This document shows, piece after piece, positions 51,101 through 59,571 of a stretch of DNA of 64,000 nt; the stretch's first letter is position 1, and each line of letters opens with the position of its first letter. A program made the translations under genes and the position numbers. Under the pieces are notes generated by a model that was not told the origin of the DNA, did no database searches, and saw only the letters and a list, made by a program, of their open reading frames with translations. Origin of the DNA: Puniceicoccaceae bacterium Marseille-Q1082 (GTDB lineage: Bacteria; Verrucomicrobiota; Verrucomicrobiia; Opitutales; Intestinicryptomonadaceae); assembly GCA_904424815.1 (NCBI GenBank), contig CAJGBI010000001.1, positions 733,010-797,009 on the forward strand. The letters run 5' to 3'.

Positions 51101-53157
51101 CCTACATAAACAGCTACTACGGCATGGACAGGTTCGGCGGCCACAAGCCCCTGTTCGCCTACGAGAACGCAGCGCGCTATTTCGGCGACGCCGCCTACGA
51201 AATGCCCGACGCCGACCTCTTCGCCCAGACGGAGCTATCCACCCGCGGCCTCGACTCCCGCGCGTACTACGACACCGAAATCATGCAGAAAGTGAAGTCG
51301 CAAATCCTCTCGGAGACGATAAAATATTGGCGCGGCTTCGGGATGTCCGGCATTTCCCCCTTCGCGGAGCTGTTTTACCTCTACCGCACGCAGTCCGACC
51401 CGCGCGAATGGTACGACGCGAAAGAATACAAAGTGGAACAGTCGGATTTCAGGACTTCCGGCCTGCACCCCGACATGCTAAAAATGCCGTACCTTGCGGA
51501 GTTTGACCCCGAAAAGCCCCTGCCCGCCCGCGACGCGCTAAAAGGCGCGCTCGAGCCCTTCAAGGCCTTTATAGGCGGCACGGAAAGCGAACCCGCCGAC
51601 CAGTCCGCGAACTTTTTTGAGGGCGAAGAAGTATCGAAAACGGCGACGGTGATAAACGACACCCGCCGCGAAATTTCGGCAAAAGTTTCCTGGAGCGCGT
51701 CGGGCGGCGGCGGGGAAATCGCGCGGGGCTCGGAAACGCTGAAGCTCGCCCCCGCCGAAATAGGGAAAATTCCGATAAAATTCGAGCTGCCTGAAACCGG
51801 CAAAGACGCCGAATACTTTATAGAGCTTGCGGCGTCCGCGGACGGCCTCCCCGAATCGCGCGACAGAGTGGGAATAAAATCCTTCAACCGGACGCCGGCG
51901 CCCGCCGGCGCGCGCTGCGCGCTCTTCGGCTCCGACAAGGGGAGCGCGGAAATCCTATCAGCCTGCGGGATAAAATTCTCGGACGCCGCCTCGTCCGGCC
52001 TCGACGGGGCGGACGTGCTTGTGGTGGCGCGCGACGCCCTCGGCGGCGAATTTTTCGATTTCGCGAAAAAAAATTCCCTCGCGGAGCGCGTCAATTCCGG
52101 AAAGCTGTCCGTCCTGTTTCTCGAGCAGAAACCGGAACTTTTAAAACGCATAGGAATCAAGGCGGCTCCCGTGTATTCCAGAAAGGCTTTCCCCAGCGCC
52201 CTCCCTCTGCCGGAGGGCCTGTCGTCGGGCGACTTCTCCAACTGGCGCGGCGACGGAACCCATGCGCCGGACAAGCCTGAGCCCAAGATTTCTATAGAGC
52301 GCGAAAACGAAGTTCCGAGCCCATTCTGGCATTGGAAAAACCTCAACACCGTATCGGCGTACCCGATACAGCGGCCGGAGCTCGGCGACTATAAAATATC
52401 CCTCGTCTGCGGAATGGACCTCGCGTACTCGCCGCTGTTTTTCATATCCTCGGGCAGGGGGGAAATCGCCTTTTGCCAGCTCGAAACGAGCGGCAGGCGG
52501 AGCGAGCCCGCCGCGCGGCGCATCGTGTCCGCCGCAGTGTCGGCCCTGTCGAAAATGCGCTCGAAATCCGCCCCGCCGAAATTCGTTGACGCCGGCGATT
52601 CGGCGCCGGAACGCCTCGCCGCCGAGGTCTTAGCTGGCGCGAACGCGGTCATAGAAAATCCCGACGAAAAAACGCTTGCCGCCTTCGGGGTCTCGCTCGG
52701 GCAGGCGCAAAAAATATCATCTTTCGGAATCGAAAAGGCCGGCAAAAAATACTGGGGCGCGCTGACCCCGCGCGACGCCTTCTTCCGCGTCCCGCAGGAA
52801 GTCCGGACTCTCGAGGGCGGCGGGCTCATACCGCTGACAACCCCCGCCTTCGCCGCCGAAAAGCGCGTCGGCGCGGGAAAGGTCGTATTCCTCAACTTCC
52901 CGAAAAACCCGCTCAAAGGCGAGATGGAACTCGGCAAAAAGCTCGGGAAAAACTCGTCGCACGTATGGAGCGCGCTCGCGCTCCAAAACAGGCTCCTGCA
53001 AATGAAAAACCTCGCCGAAGCCCGTTGCGGGAAGCGTTTCCCGCGGCTCGCCGACAGGCTTGAAAACCCCGACGCCGCGCCGGACGGCAGCCCGCACTTC
53101 CCCTACGCGGGGGATCCGTTCGGGTTGTACGACACCGAATCGCACATCAGGTGGTAG
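48169..53157 (+). CDS. very large secreted LamG / GH2-like glycoside hydrolase
   Basis: The 1662-residue protein has a signal peptide, a LamG/concanavalin-like domain (~30-235; GVDEFKIFNRPLSRAEIAEA-type end: GGIDEFKIFNRPL), a second such domain (~245-450), a GH2 jelly-roll (~500-660), an Ig-like domain and a TIM barrel (~760-1090), then a long beta-rich tail. The barrel has the GH2 start FGFRTFEIDGKDYVLNGKKI and HIIETSFPY, where Glu974 sits at the nucleophile place. At HPSNVMYFLSTNF (872-884) the expected Asn-Glu acid/base pair is missing. It may bind or cleave a galactoside- or uronide-like glycan; activity is uncertain. Confidence 0.78.
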   Translation: MKFQAAIFSATLALSSATLSAQQESPLRFYASFDKGYEPDIALDGAKVARAPSPAPEKTEGKYGGALAFRQKSGVGDLWYSVGSAMPESGWTVCCWVNPDKIRKGDQHRSVFRTNFGWNSGNVYLQFDRWGRLNASYLDENNRHRGLAVSDASFPAGSWTHAALVYDGSGMRLFINGNEAVYDRNLGGKIGAPQRELEIGAMTYSVSDQLDGGIDEFKIFNRPLSRAEIAEAMNSTPGKKRLEPFLYVPFEGKIDPQPGASFQSAETIFTGGKFGKGIKMSRHGYDRKAVARLAEIGGMASKEQSLFFYFAPDWDGAGDEGTHGLAAGASGSLKFEIVKEGKEVAFKISSGEGGDKLSLPASLLKRGEYSRICFGFDFNSKEFYGAIGGEKAEGKLSFSAPADMGRGTIILGDTPDSDTYSKTQAEGVIDELIMCPCLASPSDLSKARKAASKKSASARSEKLKIRGVRDSEKAIWSFDGAETFKTPAREKIVLNALWRFSLPASKDEGPYYLAVPGRYSGWENGKNDAIFRLRDKNLSALPERFKMGGKPLHEYTESVLERAFVADEKWRDLDVSMLFEDFGTSQNATVYFNGREIARFADGFDNEAALQPADIRYGDWNFVTVRLEDEGGRWNWRGIKGDVYLQAKPKTRIEFPAVRTFVKEGKISLEALVKNNTGSAKKLVLRVAVEGENAPEKLESEPFEIGAGEEKQVAFSAKWENAKLWDVDNPYLYGCRFELADAGGKVVDSCEPFKFGFRTFEIDGKDYVLNGKKIHLFNHDSWGNSTATYAEAVKTARTLKELGYNSARGLFPVDAKDSHFKNIIRACDEEGLLLFVCLKGVTAKTYTLWNDPRARADLEKYMASAIRKWRNHPSNVMYFLSTNFLGYGLDYHPLKMADGYLPSGDKKRKAEVCMKGVEIMRKYDPDRPYFFQAGGNFGEVITSNAYFCWWPQTEKNAWPQEWAKIGKKPLHIIETSFPYINSYYGMDRFGGHKPLFAYENAARYFGDAAYEMPDADLFAQTELSTRGLDSRAYYDTEIMQKVKSQILSETIKYWRGFGMSGISPFAELFYLYRTQSDPREWYDAKEYKVEQSDFRTSGLHPDMLKMPYLAEFDPEKPLPARDALKGALEPFKAFIGGTESEPADQSANFFEGEEVSKTATVINDTRREISAKVSWSASGGGGEIARGSETLKLAPAEIGKIPIKFELPETGKDAEYFIELAASADGLPESRDRVGIKSFNRTPAPAGARCALFGSDKGSAEILSACGIKFSDAASSGLDGADVLVVARDALGGEFFDFAKKNSLAERVNSGKLSVLFLEQKPELLKRIGIKAAPVYSRKAFPSALPLPEGLSSGDFSNWRGDGTHAPDKPEPKISIERENEVPSPFWHWKNLNTVSAYPIQRPELGDYKISLVCGMDLAYSPLFFISSGRGEIAFCQLETSGRRSEPAARRIVSAAVSALSKMRSKSAPPKFVDAGDSAPERLAAEVLAGANAVIENPDEKTLAAFGVSLGQAQKISSFGIEKAGKKYWGALTPRDAFFRVPQEVRTLEGGGLIPLTTPAFAAEKRVGAGKVVFLNFPKNPLKGEMELGKKLGKNSSHVWSALALQNRLLQMKNLAEARCGKRFPRLADRLENPDAAPDGSPHFPYAGDPFGLYDTESHIRW

Positions 53158-53160
53158 CGC

Positions 53161-54696
53161 CTATTTGCGCGGCTCATCAAAATCAGGCGCCTGCGAAAGC
53201 TTCCACGACGCCAATGCGAACTCGCGGAACTTGTAGTGTTTCAGCGCCCCTATCGAAATGCCATCGAGCTTCTTTGAATAGGACGCGTCGAACATCGGGT
53301 CGGCCTTTTTCAAATAGGTTATGAGCTGCGCGGCTTCGCCTATGTACGACGGCATTCGAGCGTCCCTGAAAATCACCGGCCGCGAGACGCCGGCGAGCGC
53401 GGAAGAATACGAGTTTATAGACCACACCCCCTCGCCGGTCATAAACAACTTGTCCCACTCGTCCATAAGCATTCTGCAAAGGGCGATATACCTGTCGTTT
53501 CCAGTCTGGCAATGCAGGTCGGCAAAAGCCTTGGCGACGAACGCGTACGTCCTCGAAGACGACTGCGACTGCACTGAAACGTCCGGAATCGACGGCATTT
53601 GGCCCGCTGTCATCAAGAGTATTTCGAGGTAGCCGCCGATTTTTTCCGCGGCGTCCAAATATCTCTTGTCGCCCGAAGCGGACGCCGCGAGCGCGAGAAC
53701 CTGAATGGCCAATGCGTTTTCGGAAGTCACGGCGCTGCGGCCCTTCTCCATCATTCGCCCGTCAGGGCGCGTCATTCCCGCAATCCGATCGGCAAAGGAA
53801 AACAGCCGCGCGGAATCTCCGCCGCCGTTCGGGGAAACGCCCATGTCGAAAAGCGCCCTGGCTATGAGCAGCTTTTCGATCAAAGGGCGCTTCTCGCCGA
53901 ACATTTTTTCAAGTGCGGCCCGGGCTTTTTCGGCGGCCGCCGCCGCGAGCGCCAAGCGCGGGGAAATTCGGCTTATTCTCGCCGCCAGCCTCGCGTTTTC
54001 CGTGACGACCGCCGGAAAATGCGCGGACGTGCCGCGGCTGAAAAAATCGTTTAGCTTTATCGACTCCATCTCCCAGGAGATTCCGCCTCCGGAAAGCCTA
54101 TCCGCGAAAACTGACGCCGCCGGCGGATTTTTTGCCGACAGTAGCGCGGCAAGATTCGACGCCGCGGCGCGGGCGCGCGCCGGATATTTGAAAAACTTTT
54201 CGGCGGCTGCCGACGCCGCCACGGAAACGGGCGGAATCCCCGCGCCGGAGTTTCCGCGCAAGTTTGACGACAGATAGAGCGGCGCGAGGTTCGGGAGGAG
54301 GATTCCTCCCTCCAAATCCACCGGCATTCCGGTTCCGCGTTCGAGAATGGACTGCAAAATCTCGTAGTCGGCCGGCCACTGGCGGGGGTCGAGCTCCACG
54401 ACGTAAAAACACCTGTCGAGAAGCCTTTTGAATCCGGCGTCGGGGACATACTTTTTTGCGCCCTTCACCGTAAAGAACACGAGCTTTCTATTTTGGCGGG
54501 CAAACATTTCGAGCGCATTGCCCCACTCCGCCCTTTCGGAAAATTTTCGGGCGTAAAACGCCGCCTCCGCGCCGGCTGCGCTCCGGCGGATTTCGGACAT
54601 TCTGAACGACGCCGCAGCAGCCGCTAAAAGCGCGCACAAACCGGCGAGGCAGAATATCAGATTCCTCCGTAAACGTTTCACGGGTTGAATTGACAC
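53161..54696 (-). CDS. membrane-anchored YyaL/SSP411-like protein lacking the CxxC
   Basis: The 511-residue protein has one N-terminal TM helix (~12-31). Residues ~50-150 resemble the thioredoxin-like DUF255 domain of YyaL/SSP411 (WGNALEMFARQNRKLVFFTV ... FYVVELDPRQWPADYEILQS ... GMPVDLEGGILLPNLAP) but have no Cys-x-x-Cys. The rest is an alpha-helical (alpha/alpha)6-type region (AADGKRYLDAAEKI-like: SGDKRYLDAAEKIGGYLEIL). The gene is convergent with the GH2-like gene, 3 nt apart. Function unknown; a divergent family member anchored outside the inner membrane. Confidence 0.6.
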   Translation of the reverse strand: MSIQPVKRLRRNLIFCLAGLCALLAAAAASFRMSEIRRSAAGAEAAFYARKFSERAEWGNALEMFARQNRKLVFFTVKGAKKYVPDAGFKRLLDRCFYVVELDPRQWPADYEILQSILERGTGMPVDLEGGILLPNLAPLYLSSNLRGNSGAGIPPVSVAASAAAEKFFKYPARARAAASNLAALLSAKNPPAASVFADRLSGGGISWEMESIKLNDFFSRGTSAHFPAVVTENARLAARISRISPRLALAAAAAEKARAALEKMFGEKRPLIEKLLIARALFDMGVSPNGGGDSARLFSFADRIAGMTRPDGRMMEKGRSAVTSENALAIQVLALAASASGDKRYLDAAEKIGGYLEILLMTAGQMPSIPDVSVQSQSSSRTYAFVAKAFADLHCQTGNDRYIALCRMLMDEWDKLFMTGEGVWSINSYSSALAGVSRPVIFRDARMPSYIGEAAQLITYLKKADPMFDASYSKKLDGISIGALKHYKFREFALASWKLSQAPDFDEPRK

Positions 54697-54723
54697 CCCT
54701 TGCGCCCTTTTGTGCGAACTTTT

Positions 54724-55491
54724 TTACTTCCGCCCGAAAAATGCCTTTGCGACCGCAAGGGCGCACATTGCGGCAGTGTCGCACTTCATTACGTTTTCAC
54801 CGAGCGATGCCGGCAAAAACCCCGCGCGCTCCGCGGCGTCGTATTCAGCGTCCGTCAAATCCCCCTCAGGGCCTATCAGCACGCACACCCTCCCGACGCC
54901 GGACGGAAATTCGCCCTCCATCAATTCTAAAATAGGCCTCGCGTTTTTGCGGAGGCTCGCGACAATCTTCGCGTCGAACCCGCCCGCCGAGGCGAGAAAA
55001 CCAGAAAGCGGCGCGGGGGCGGATATTTCAAATCTGGAAAGGTTAGCCGACTGCTTTACCGCCTCAGCGCATTTTTCCGCCCATTTGCGCGCCTTTTTTT
55101 CGGCGTCCGCCGGATCTATCCTTACGACAGCCCGCGCCGAAGCCAGCGGGAATATGCCCGAGGCGCCGAGCTCCACGCTCTGCCGGATTATCTCGTCGAA
55201 CGCCGCGGACTTGGGCAGGCACTGCGCGACAAATATTTTCGGGGACGGCTCCGGCGGGAAGAGCCTTTCGCGAACCTCGAGCGCGGCGGATTTTTGGGAC
55301 GCCTCCGCTATCGAGCACGCGAACGCGTTGCCGCGCAAGTCGAAAACGTCCGCAAAATCCCCCGCCCGCGCCCGGAGCGCGCCGCATAGGTGGCGGCTCT
55401 CCGCCGGCCCGAGGCGCACAATGTCGCCCGCGCCGACATTTTCGCCGCCGCCGAAATCCGAAAAATCGCAATACGCCCTGAAACCCGACAT
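54724..55491 (-). CDS. rsmE: 16S rRNA (uracil1498-N3)-methyltransferase
   Basis: From ATG 55491 the protein has 255 residues, the usual RsmE size. The N-terminal PUA-like part has ESRHLCGALRARAGD, and the SPOUT knot part has QCLPKSAAFDEIIRQSVELG, VCVLIGPEGDLTDAEYDAAERAG and LGENVMKCDTAAMCAL, which match RsmE motifs (usual form LG..ILR.ETA). It methylates U1498 of 16S rRNA. An in-frame extension to 56646 runs opposite coaC and udg and is rejected. Confidence 0.93.
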   Translation of the reverse strand: MSGFRAYCDFSDFGGGENVGAGDIVRLGPAESRHLCGALRARAGDFADVFDLRGNAFACSIAEASQKSAALEVRERLFPPEPSPKIFVAQCLPKSAAFDEIIRQSVELGASGIFPLASARAVVRIDPADAEKKARKWAEKCAEAVKQSANLSRFEISAPAPLSGFLASAGGFDAKIVASLRKNARPILELMEGEFPSGVGRVCVLIGPEGDLTDAEYDAAERAGFLPASLGENVMKCDTAAMCALAVAKAFFGRK

Positions 55492-55536
55492 GCGAAACAG
55501 CTTGCACTTTGCGCGGCAAATGTAAAAATTTTTTTT

Positions 55537-56112
55537 ATGCAAAATAAGAAGAGGGAATCGCTGGACGGGAAGAATATCGTTCTGGGCGTGTGCAGCTCGA
55601 TAGCGGTATACAAGGCGGCCGAGCTCGCATCGGCGCTCTCGCGCCTCGGCGCCGGCGTGTCGGTAGTAATGACAGAAAACGCCAAAAAGCTCGTCAGCCC
55701 GAGGATATTCCAGACGCTCTCGCGCAACAAAGTACACTCGTCCATGTGGGACGAAATAACCGACTGGAAGCCCGAACACATATCGCTCGCCGAATCCGCA
55801 GACCTCCTGCTCGTCGCTCCGGCGACCGCCAACGCGATAGGCAACTTCGCCCAGGGGCTCGCGCCCGACCTGCTGGCCTCCCTGTACCTCGCGGCGACCT
55901 GCCCCGTCCTCATAGCTCCGGCGATGAATTCCGCCATGTACGCGAACCCGTCTGTAAAGAGAAATATCGAAACCCTCCTGCGCGACGGCGTCAAATTCGT
56001 AGGCCCCGAAGAGGGGTCGCTTGCGTGCGGAACCTCCGGAAGGGGGAGGCTGGCCGAAATCGGCGCGATAATCGACGCCGCCGCGGACATTCTGGAATCT
56101 TCGGAAAACTGA
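55537..56112 (+). CDS. phosphopantothenoylcysteine decarboxylase domain (CoaC-type flavoprotein)
   Basis: The 191-residue flavoprotein matches the CoaC half of CoaBC: IVLGVCSSIAVYKAAELASAL (FMN site), LLVAPATANAIGNFAQGLAPDLL, LIAPAMNSAMYANPSVKRNI with the PxMNxxMY substrate motif, and LACGTSGRGRLAE with the catalytic Cys. There is no CoaB domain and no coaB gene beside it, so ligation of cysteine must be done by a separate enzyme. The start at 55537 has no Shine-Dalgarno site. UDG follows 1 nt after the stop. A UbiX-type role is less likely because of the PAMN and ACG motifs. Confidence 0.85.
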   Translation: MQNKKRESLDGKNIVLGVCSSIAVYKAAELASALSRLGAGVSVVMTENAKKLVSPRIFQTLSRNKVHSSMWDEITDWKPEHISLAESADLLLVAPATANAIGNFAQGLAPDLLASLYLAATCPVLIAPAMNSAMYANPSVKRNIETLLRDGVKFVGPEEGSLACGTSGRGRLAEIGAIIDAAADILESSEN

Positions 56113-56113
56113 A

Positions 56114-57040
56114 ATGAGGGAATTTATCGAGACAATCGCGGACGAGCTCAGGCGCATGCTCGGCGAAGGCAGAGACAGCGTCCCGCTCGACGACGACTCC
56201 GTCAGGATTCTGCGCAGAATGCAGGCGGACGAGCTCGCCGCCGAAAGGCGCTCCGAAATATCCTCCGGAGACGAGCCGGAAGAGGTGAAATTCGCGGGCG
56301 CGGAAGATTTGAAAATAGAGGCAAAAAAAGAATACGCTCCAAAACAGGTAAGAATCGTGGCATCCAGACCCCAAACACGCACAATTCCAGACCCAAAACC
56401 CTTCGAGCTCCCCGACGGTTCCCCATCCGAAAAGTGGGAGGCCCTGCGCGGCATCGTGCTCTCCGACCCCGTGTGCAACGCCCATGTAAAGCCCGGCAAG
56501 AAAGTCGTCTTCGGAACCGGCAACCTGTCGGCGAAAATATTTTTCTGCGGCGAAGCCCCCGGCGCCGACGAGGAAACGCAGGGAATTCCGTTCGTGGGTA
56601 GGGCCGGACAACTGCTCACGAAAATCATTTCCGCTATGGGTCTCAAAAGGGAGGAAGTCTACATCGGCAACATCATGAACTGGCGCCCCGAGATGTCGAC
56701 TTCGCGCGGGAACCGCCCCCCTACGAGCGAAGAAATGGCCTACTGCCTGCCCTATTTGGAAGCCCAGATTGCGATAGTCAGGCCGCAGGTCGTGGTGGCG
56801 CTCGGCAAGACCGCCGTAAACGGGCTTCTCGGCGAAGACCCCAACCGCAAAATGGGTGCAATCCGCGGGAAATGGAGCAAATTCGGGGACTCCGACCTGA
56901 TGATAACATACCACCCGTCCTTCCTATTGCAATACGGCAACAACAATACGATGAAGAGGCTCGTATGGGAGGACATGATGGCGGTGATGGAGCGCGTCGG
57001 GATACCGATCTCGCAAAAGCAGCGCAACTACTTTTTATAA
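56114..57040 (+). CDS. uracil-DNA glycosylase, family 4/5-like, with altered cluster ligands
   Basis: The 308-residue protein has ~110 poorly conserved N-terminal residues, then the UDG fold: FCGEAPGADEETQGIPFVGRAG (catalytic loop), VYIGNIMNWRPE, and MITYHPSFLLQ. Family 4 enzymes bind a [4Fe-4S] cluster by four Cys. Here I see Cys121 and Cys211, but the second (CxxC) position is His124 and the third is Trp190 (usual K-C-RPP). Cluster binding is therefore doubtful. It removes uracil from DNA. Coupled to the coaC-like gene upstream. Confidence 0.85.
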   Translation: MREFIETIADELRRMLGEGRDSVPLDDDSVRILRRMQADELAAERRSEISSGDEPEEVKFAGAEDLKIEAKKEYAPKQVRIVASRPQTRTIPDPKPFELPDGSPSEKWEALRGIVLSDPVCNAHVKPGKKVVFGTGNLSAKIFFCGEAPGADEETQGIPFVGRAGQLLTKIISAMGLKREEVYIGNIMNWRPEMSTSRGNRPPTSEEMAYCLPYLEAQIAIVRPQVVVALGKTAVNGLLGEDPNRKMGAIRGKWSKFGDSDLMITYHPSFLLQYGNNNTMKRLVWEDMMAVMERVGIPISQKQRNYFL

Positions 57041-57263
57041 AGCCCCGCAAATGCAGCCGCGGGGCGGAGGTCCCGCCCGTTCATGGACGTCGCCGCGGCG
57101 CCGGAATTTCGGAAACATATGCGAGCCTCCCCGCGTGAAGTTCGCCTTGCATTCGGCCTGGCAAAGAAAAACGGACTGCCGCCCAACAGCCGGACAAAGG
57201 GCTTGCCGTTCCTATGCAAGCGCCACTGCGCGATTGCGTCTGCGGGCGCGCCCCGCGCGCGGC

Positions 57264-58586
57264 TCACTTCTTCATTGAAAAGACTTTTTCGGCGAAGTTT
57301 AGATATTGCCGCCAATCGTAGCGGGTCATATTGTGCGCGCCGTCCCTGAGGTGGTAGCCCACGTTGTCGCCGATAAAAGGCTTTTCTATGGCGAGGTTGT
57401 CGAGCGTCGGCAGTTTTTTGGCGCCGTAGAGCCGGTAGATTTTCGACGCTTCCGCAAGCCCCATCAGCTCCCCTTTGGGGTCCGCCCAAAAGTCTTTGCT
57501 GGCGCTTGCGACATACAGCGCGCGAGGGGCGACGCACGCGAGCATGTGGTGCTGGTCGATGGGCAGCTCTCCCTCGTTGTCGCGGTACTTGTTGAGGTTT
57601 TTGGAGAACCAGAACGGGAAGAGCGTCGTTATGTGCTTCACGGATTCTCCGAATCTCCGGCGCGACAGGGCCGCCCCCATGTGCCCGGGATTGTTGGCGA
57701 GCACCAGGGCAAAACGCTTGTCGTAGGCCGCCGTGAGTATCGACGTGCGCCCGAGGCGCGAATGTCCGGTGACCCCTACCTTCTCAGCGTCGATTTCCGG
57801 CAGGGATTCGAGCAAGTCGAGCACGCGCGAATTTCCCCACGCCCACGCTACTGTCGCCGGACCGTCGGAAAATCCGGAATCTGCGCCGAATATTTCGTAT
57901 ATGCTGCCCTCGCGCCCGTCCTCTTTTTCCCTGTCGGGATAGACTTCGCAATAATACCAACAGGCGACGGCGAATCCTCGTTCAAGTATTTCCCCAACCG
58001 GCCAGCGCGCCGACGCGCCCCCGCGCTGCGACTCGTGCGCCTTGTGGTCGGTTATTTTTAGATTCGGATAATTGGAATTGCGCATCCAGCACGTCGGCAT
58101 GATTATTTCTTTTTCAGACGTCACCGTGTGGTTGCCGCAGAAGTTCGGGCACACTATCGCCGGAACCGGCCCCTTTGCGCCTTTCGGAATGTAAATGAGC
58201 ACTCCGAACGAGTGCTTCCCGCCCTTGTCCGCCGACTTGACAGCATACTGGCGGCGCAGCGCGAGGCCGCCGAGGGCGTCGTCGGAGGATTCGAGAAGCT
58301 CAAATTCGAGGCTTGCGGGGCGCGGCGGCATGGCGCCGTACATCTGCTCTTCGAGCTGTTTTATGACGTACGGGCGCGCGGCGGTCTCCCAGTCGAGGGC
58401 GGTTTCGATTCTCCCCTTCCCGCCGGGGAGTTCGAGAATGTCGGGAATGGGAAAGAGATTGGTCTTTGATTCGTCGTAATTTTCCCCGCGCGGGCCTACG
58501 AGCTTCGGCGGATTTATAGGATTGCCTTCGGCGAATGCGCAAAGCGCGGCGGAGGCTGCGGCGAAAATCAGGGCGTATTTTTTCAT
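57264..58586 (-). CDS. secreted CE15-like glucuronoyl esterase
   Basis: From ATG 58586 the protein has 440 residues with a signal peptide (KKYALIFAAASAALCAFAEG). The alpha/beta-hydrolase core has the nucleophile Ser276 in VGVTGHSRLGRTSILTAAYD, the GHSRLG form of bacterial CE15, and oxyanion Arg277. HHMLACVAPRALYVASASKDFWADPKGELMG carries the acid residue, and HLRDGAHNMTRYDW the catalytic His. CE15 enzymes cleave the ester between lignin and 4-O-methyl-glucuronic acid of xylan. An in-frame start at 58739 would lack a signal peptide. Monocistronic. Confidence 0.87.
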   Translation of the reverse strand: MKKYALIFAAASAALCAFAEGNPINPPKLVGPRGENYDESKTNLFPIPDILELPGGKGRIETALDWETAARPYVIKQLEEQMYGAMPPRPASLEFELLESSDDALGGLALRRQYAVKSADKGGKHSFGVLIYIPKGAKGPVPAIVCPNFCGNHTVTSEKEIIMPTCWMRNSNYPNLKITDHKAHESQRGGASARWPVGEILERGFAVACWYYCEVYPDREKEDGREGSIYEIFGADSGFSDGPATVAWAWGNSRVLDLLESLPEIDAEKVGVTGHSRLGRTSILTAAYDKRFALVLANNPGHMGAALSRRRFGESVKHITTLFPFWFSKNLNKYRDNEGELPIDQHHMLACVAPRALYVASASKDFWADPKGELMGLAEASKIYRLYGAKKLPTLDNLAIEKPFIGDNVGYHLRDGAHNMTRYDWRQYLNFAEKVFSMKK

Positions 58587-58797
58587 ATTTCGGAATCGAA
58601 TAATAGTTTGCCGCTCAAACGTTTGAGCGAATAAAATAAAAACGGTTTTTTCCCGCGAGTCAAGCGGCAAGTTGAAACAGCAAAAAAAAACGAGGCGGCG
58701 CGCGGACGGCGGCAGGGGCGCAAAAAGCGCGCCCCGCAAAAGCGGAAGCGCGAAATAAAAAAATACAAAAACTCCTATTTTGCCGCAAGCGGCCGCG

Positions 58798-59571
58798 TCA
58801 ATCGGAAGATATGCCCCAGCGCTTGCGCAGATTGCTCTCTATGGGCGAGAACACCGCCTTGTCTATAAGAAGCCCTATCGCGATTACGACGCACATCACG
58901 CCGATTACCTGGTCCATTCTCATGAGCTCCCTGCCGTAGTGCAGCAGCTGCCCGAGCCCGAAGCCCGTGAGGATGGTCACGTAAATTTCCGCTGCCATCA
59001 GCGACCTCCACGCGAACGCCCAGCCCTGCTTCATGCCGCCGATAATGCTCGGCAGCGCAGCGGGGGCTATGACGTGCAGCCACGTGTGGAACCCCCGCGA
59101 GCCCATTGTGCTCGCGGCGCGCAAATATATCGGAGGAATGTTTGCCACCCCGTGCTGCGTGGCGAGTATCAGCGACCACACCGTCCCCATTACGACGACA
59201 AACAGCATAGCGGACTCTTCCTGCCCGAACCACATTATCGCAAGCGGCACCCAGCACACGCTCGGCAAGGCTTGCAGGCCGAGGGCGAGTATGCCGACGG
59301 TATCCTTGAAGATGTTGAAGCGCGAGCACAGCATTCCCGTCGGGATACCTATGCAGAGGCCTATCGCGTATCCCGTGAAAAGCCTTTTGCCCGTCACCCA
59401 TACGGCTTTCGGCAGGGATAGGTCGCAAACCGCGCCCCAAAGGTACATCGCAACCTCCGACGGCGGCGGGAGCATGTATTCGGCGAAGTCGAAAGACCTC
59501 ACCGCAAATTCCCAAATAAGGAGCATTGCGGCAAACGCCGCAACCGAAAACAAAATTCTGCGGGCTTTCAT
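58798..59571 (-). CDS. ABC transporter permease (SsuC/TauC/NrtB family)
   Basis: The 257-residue protein has about six TM helices and the permease EAA-type loop (AASTMGSRGFHTWLHVIAPAALPSIIGGMKQGWAFAW). It forms the inner-membrane channel of a sulfonate/taurine/nitrate-type importer. Its ATG overlaps the stop of the ATPase gene (TAATG). Substrate is set by the binding protein encoded two genes upstream. Confidence 0.92.
   Translation of the reverse strand: MKARRILFSVAAFAAMLLIWEFAVRSFDFAEYMLPPPSEVAMYLWGAVCDLSLPKAVWVTGKRLFTGYAIGLCIGIPTGMLCSRFNIFKDTVGILALGLQALPSVCWVPLAIMWFGQEESAMLFVVVMGTVWSLILATQHGVANIPPIYLRAASTMGSRGFHTWLHVIAPAALPSIIGGMKQGWAFAWRSLMAAEIYVTILTGFGLGQLLHYGRELMRMDQVIGVMCVVIAIGLLIDKAVFSPIESNLRKRWGISSD

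Noticed and set aside
55492-56646. Long N-terminal extension of RsmE on the minus strand
   Set aside because: It runs opposite coaC and udg, has no RsmE homology, and the normal 255-residue enzyme starts at 55491.
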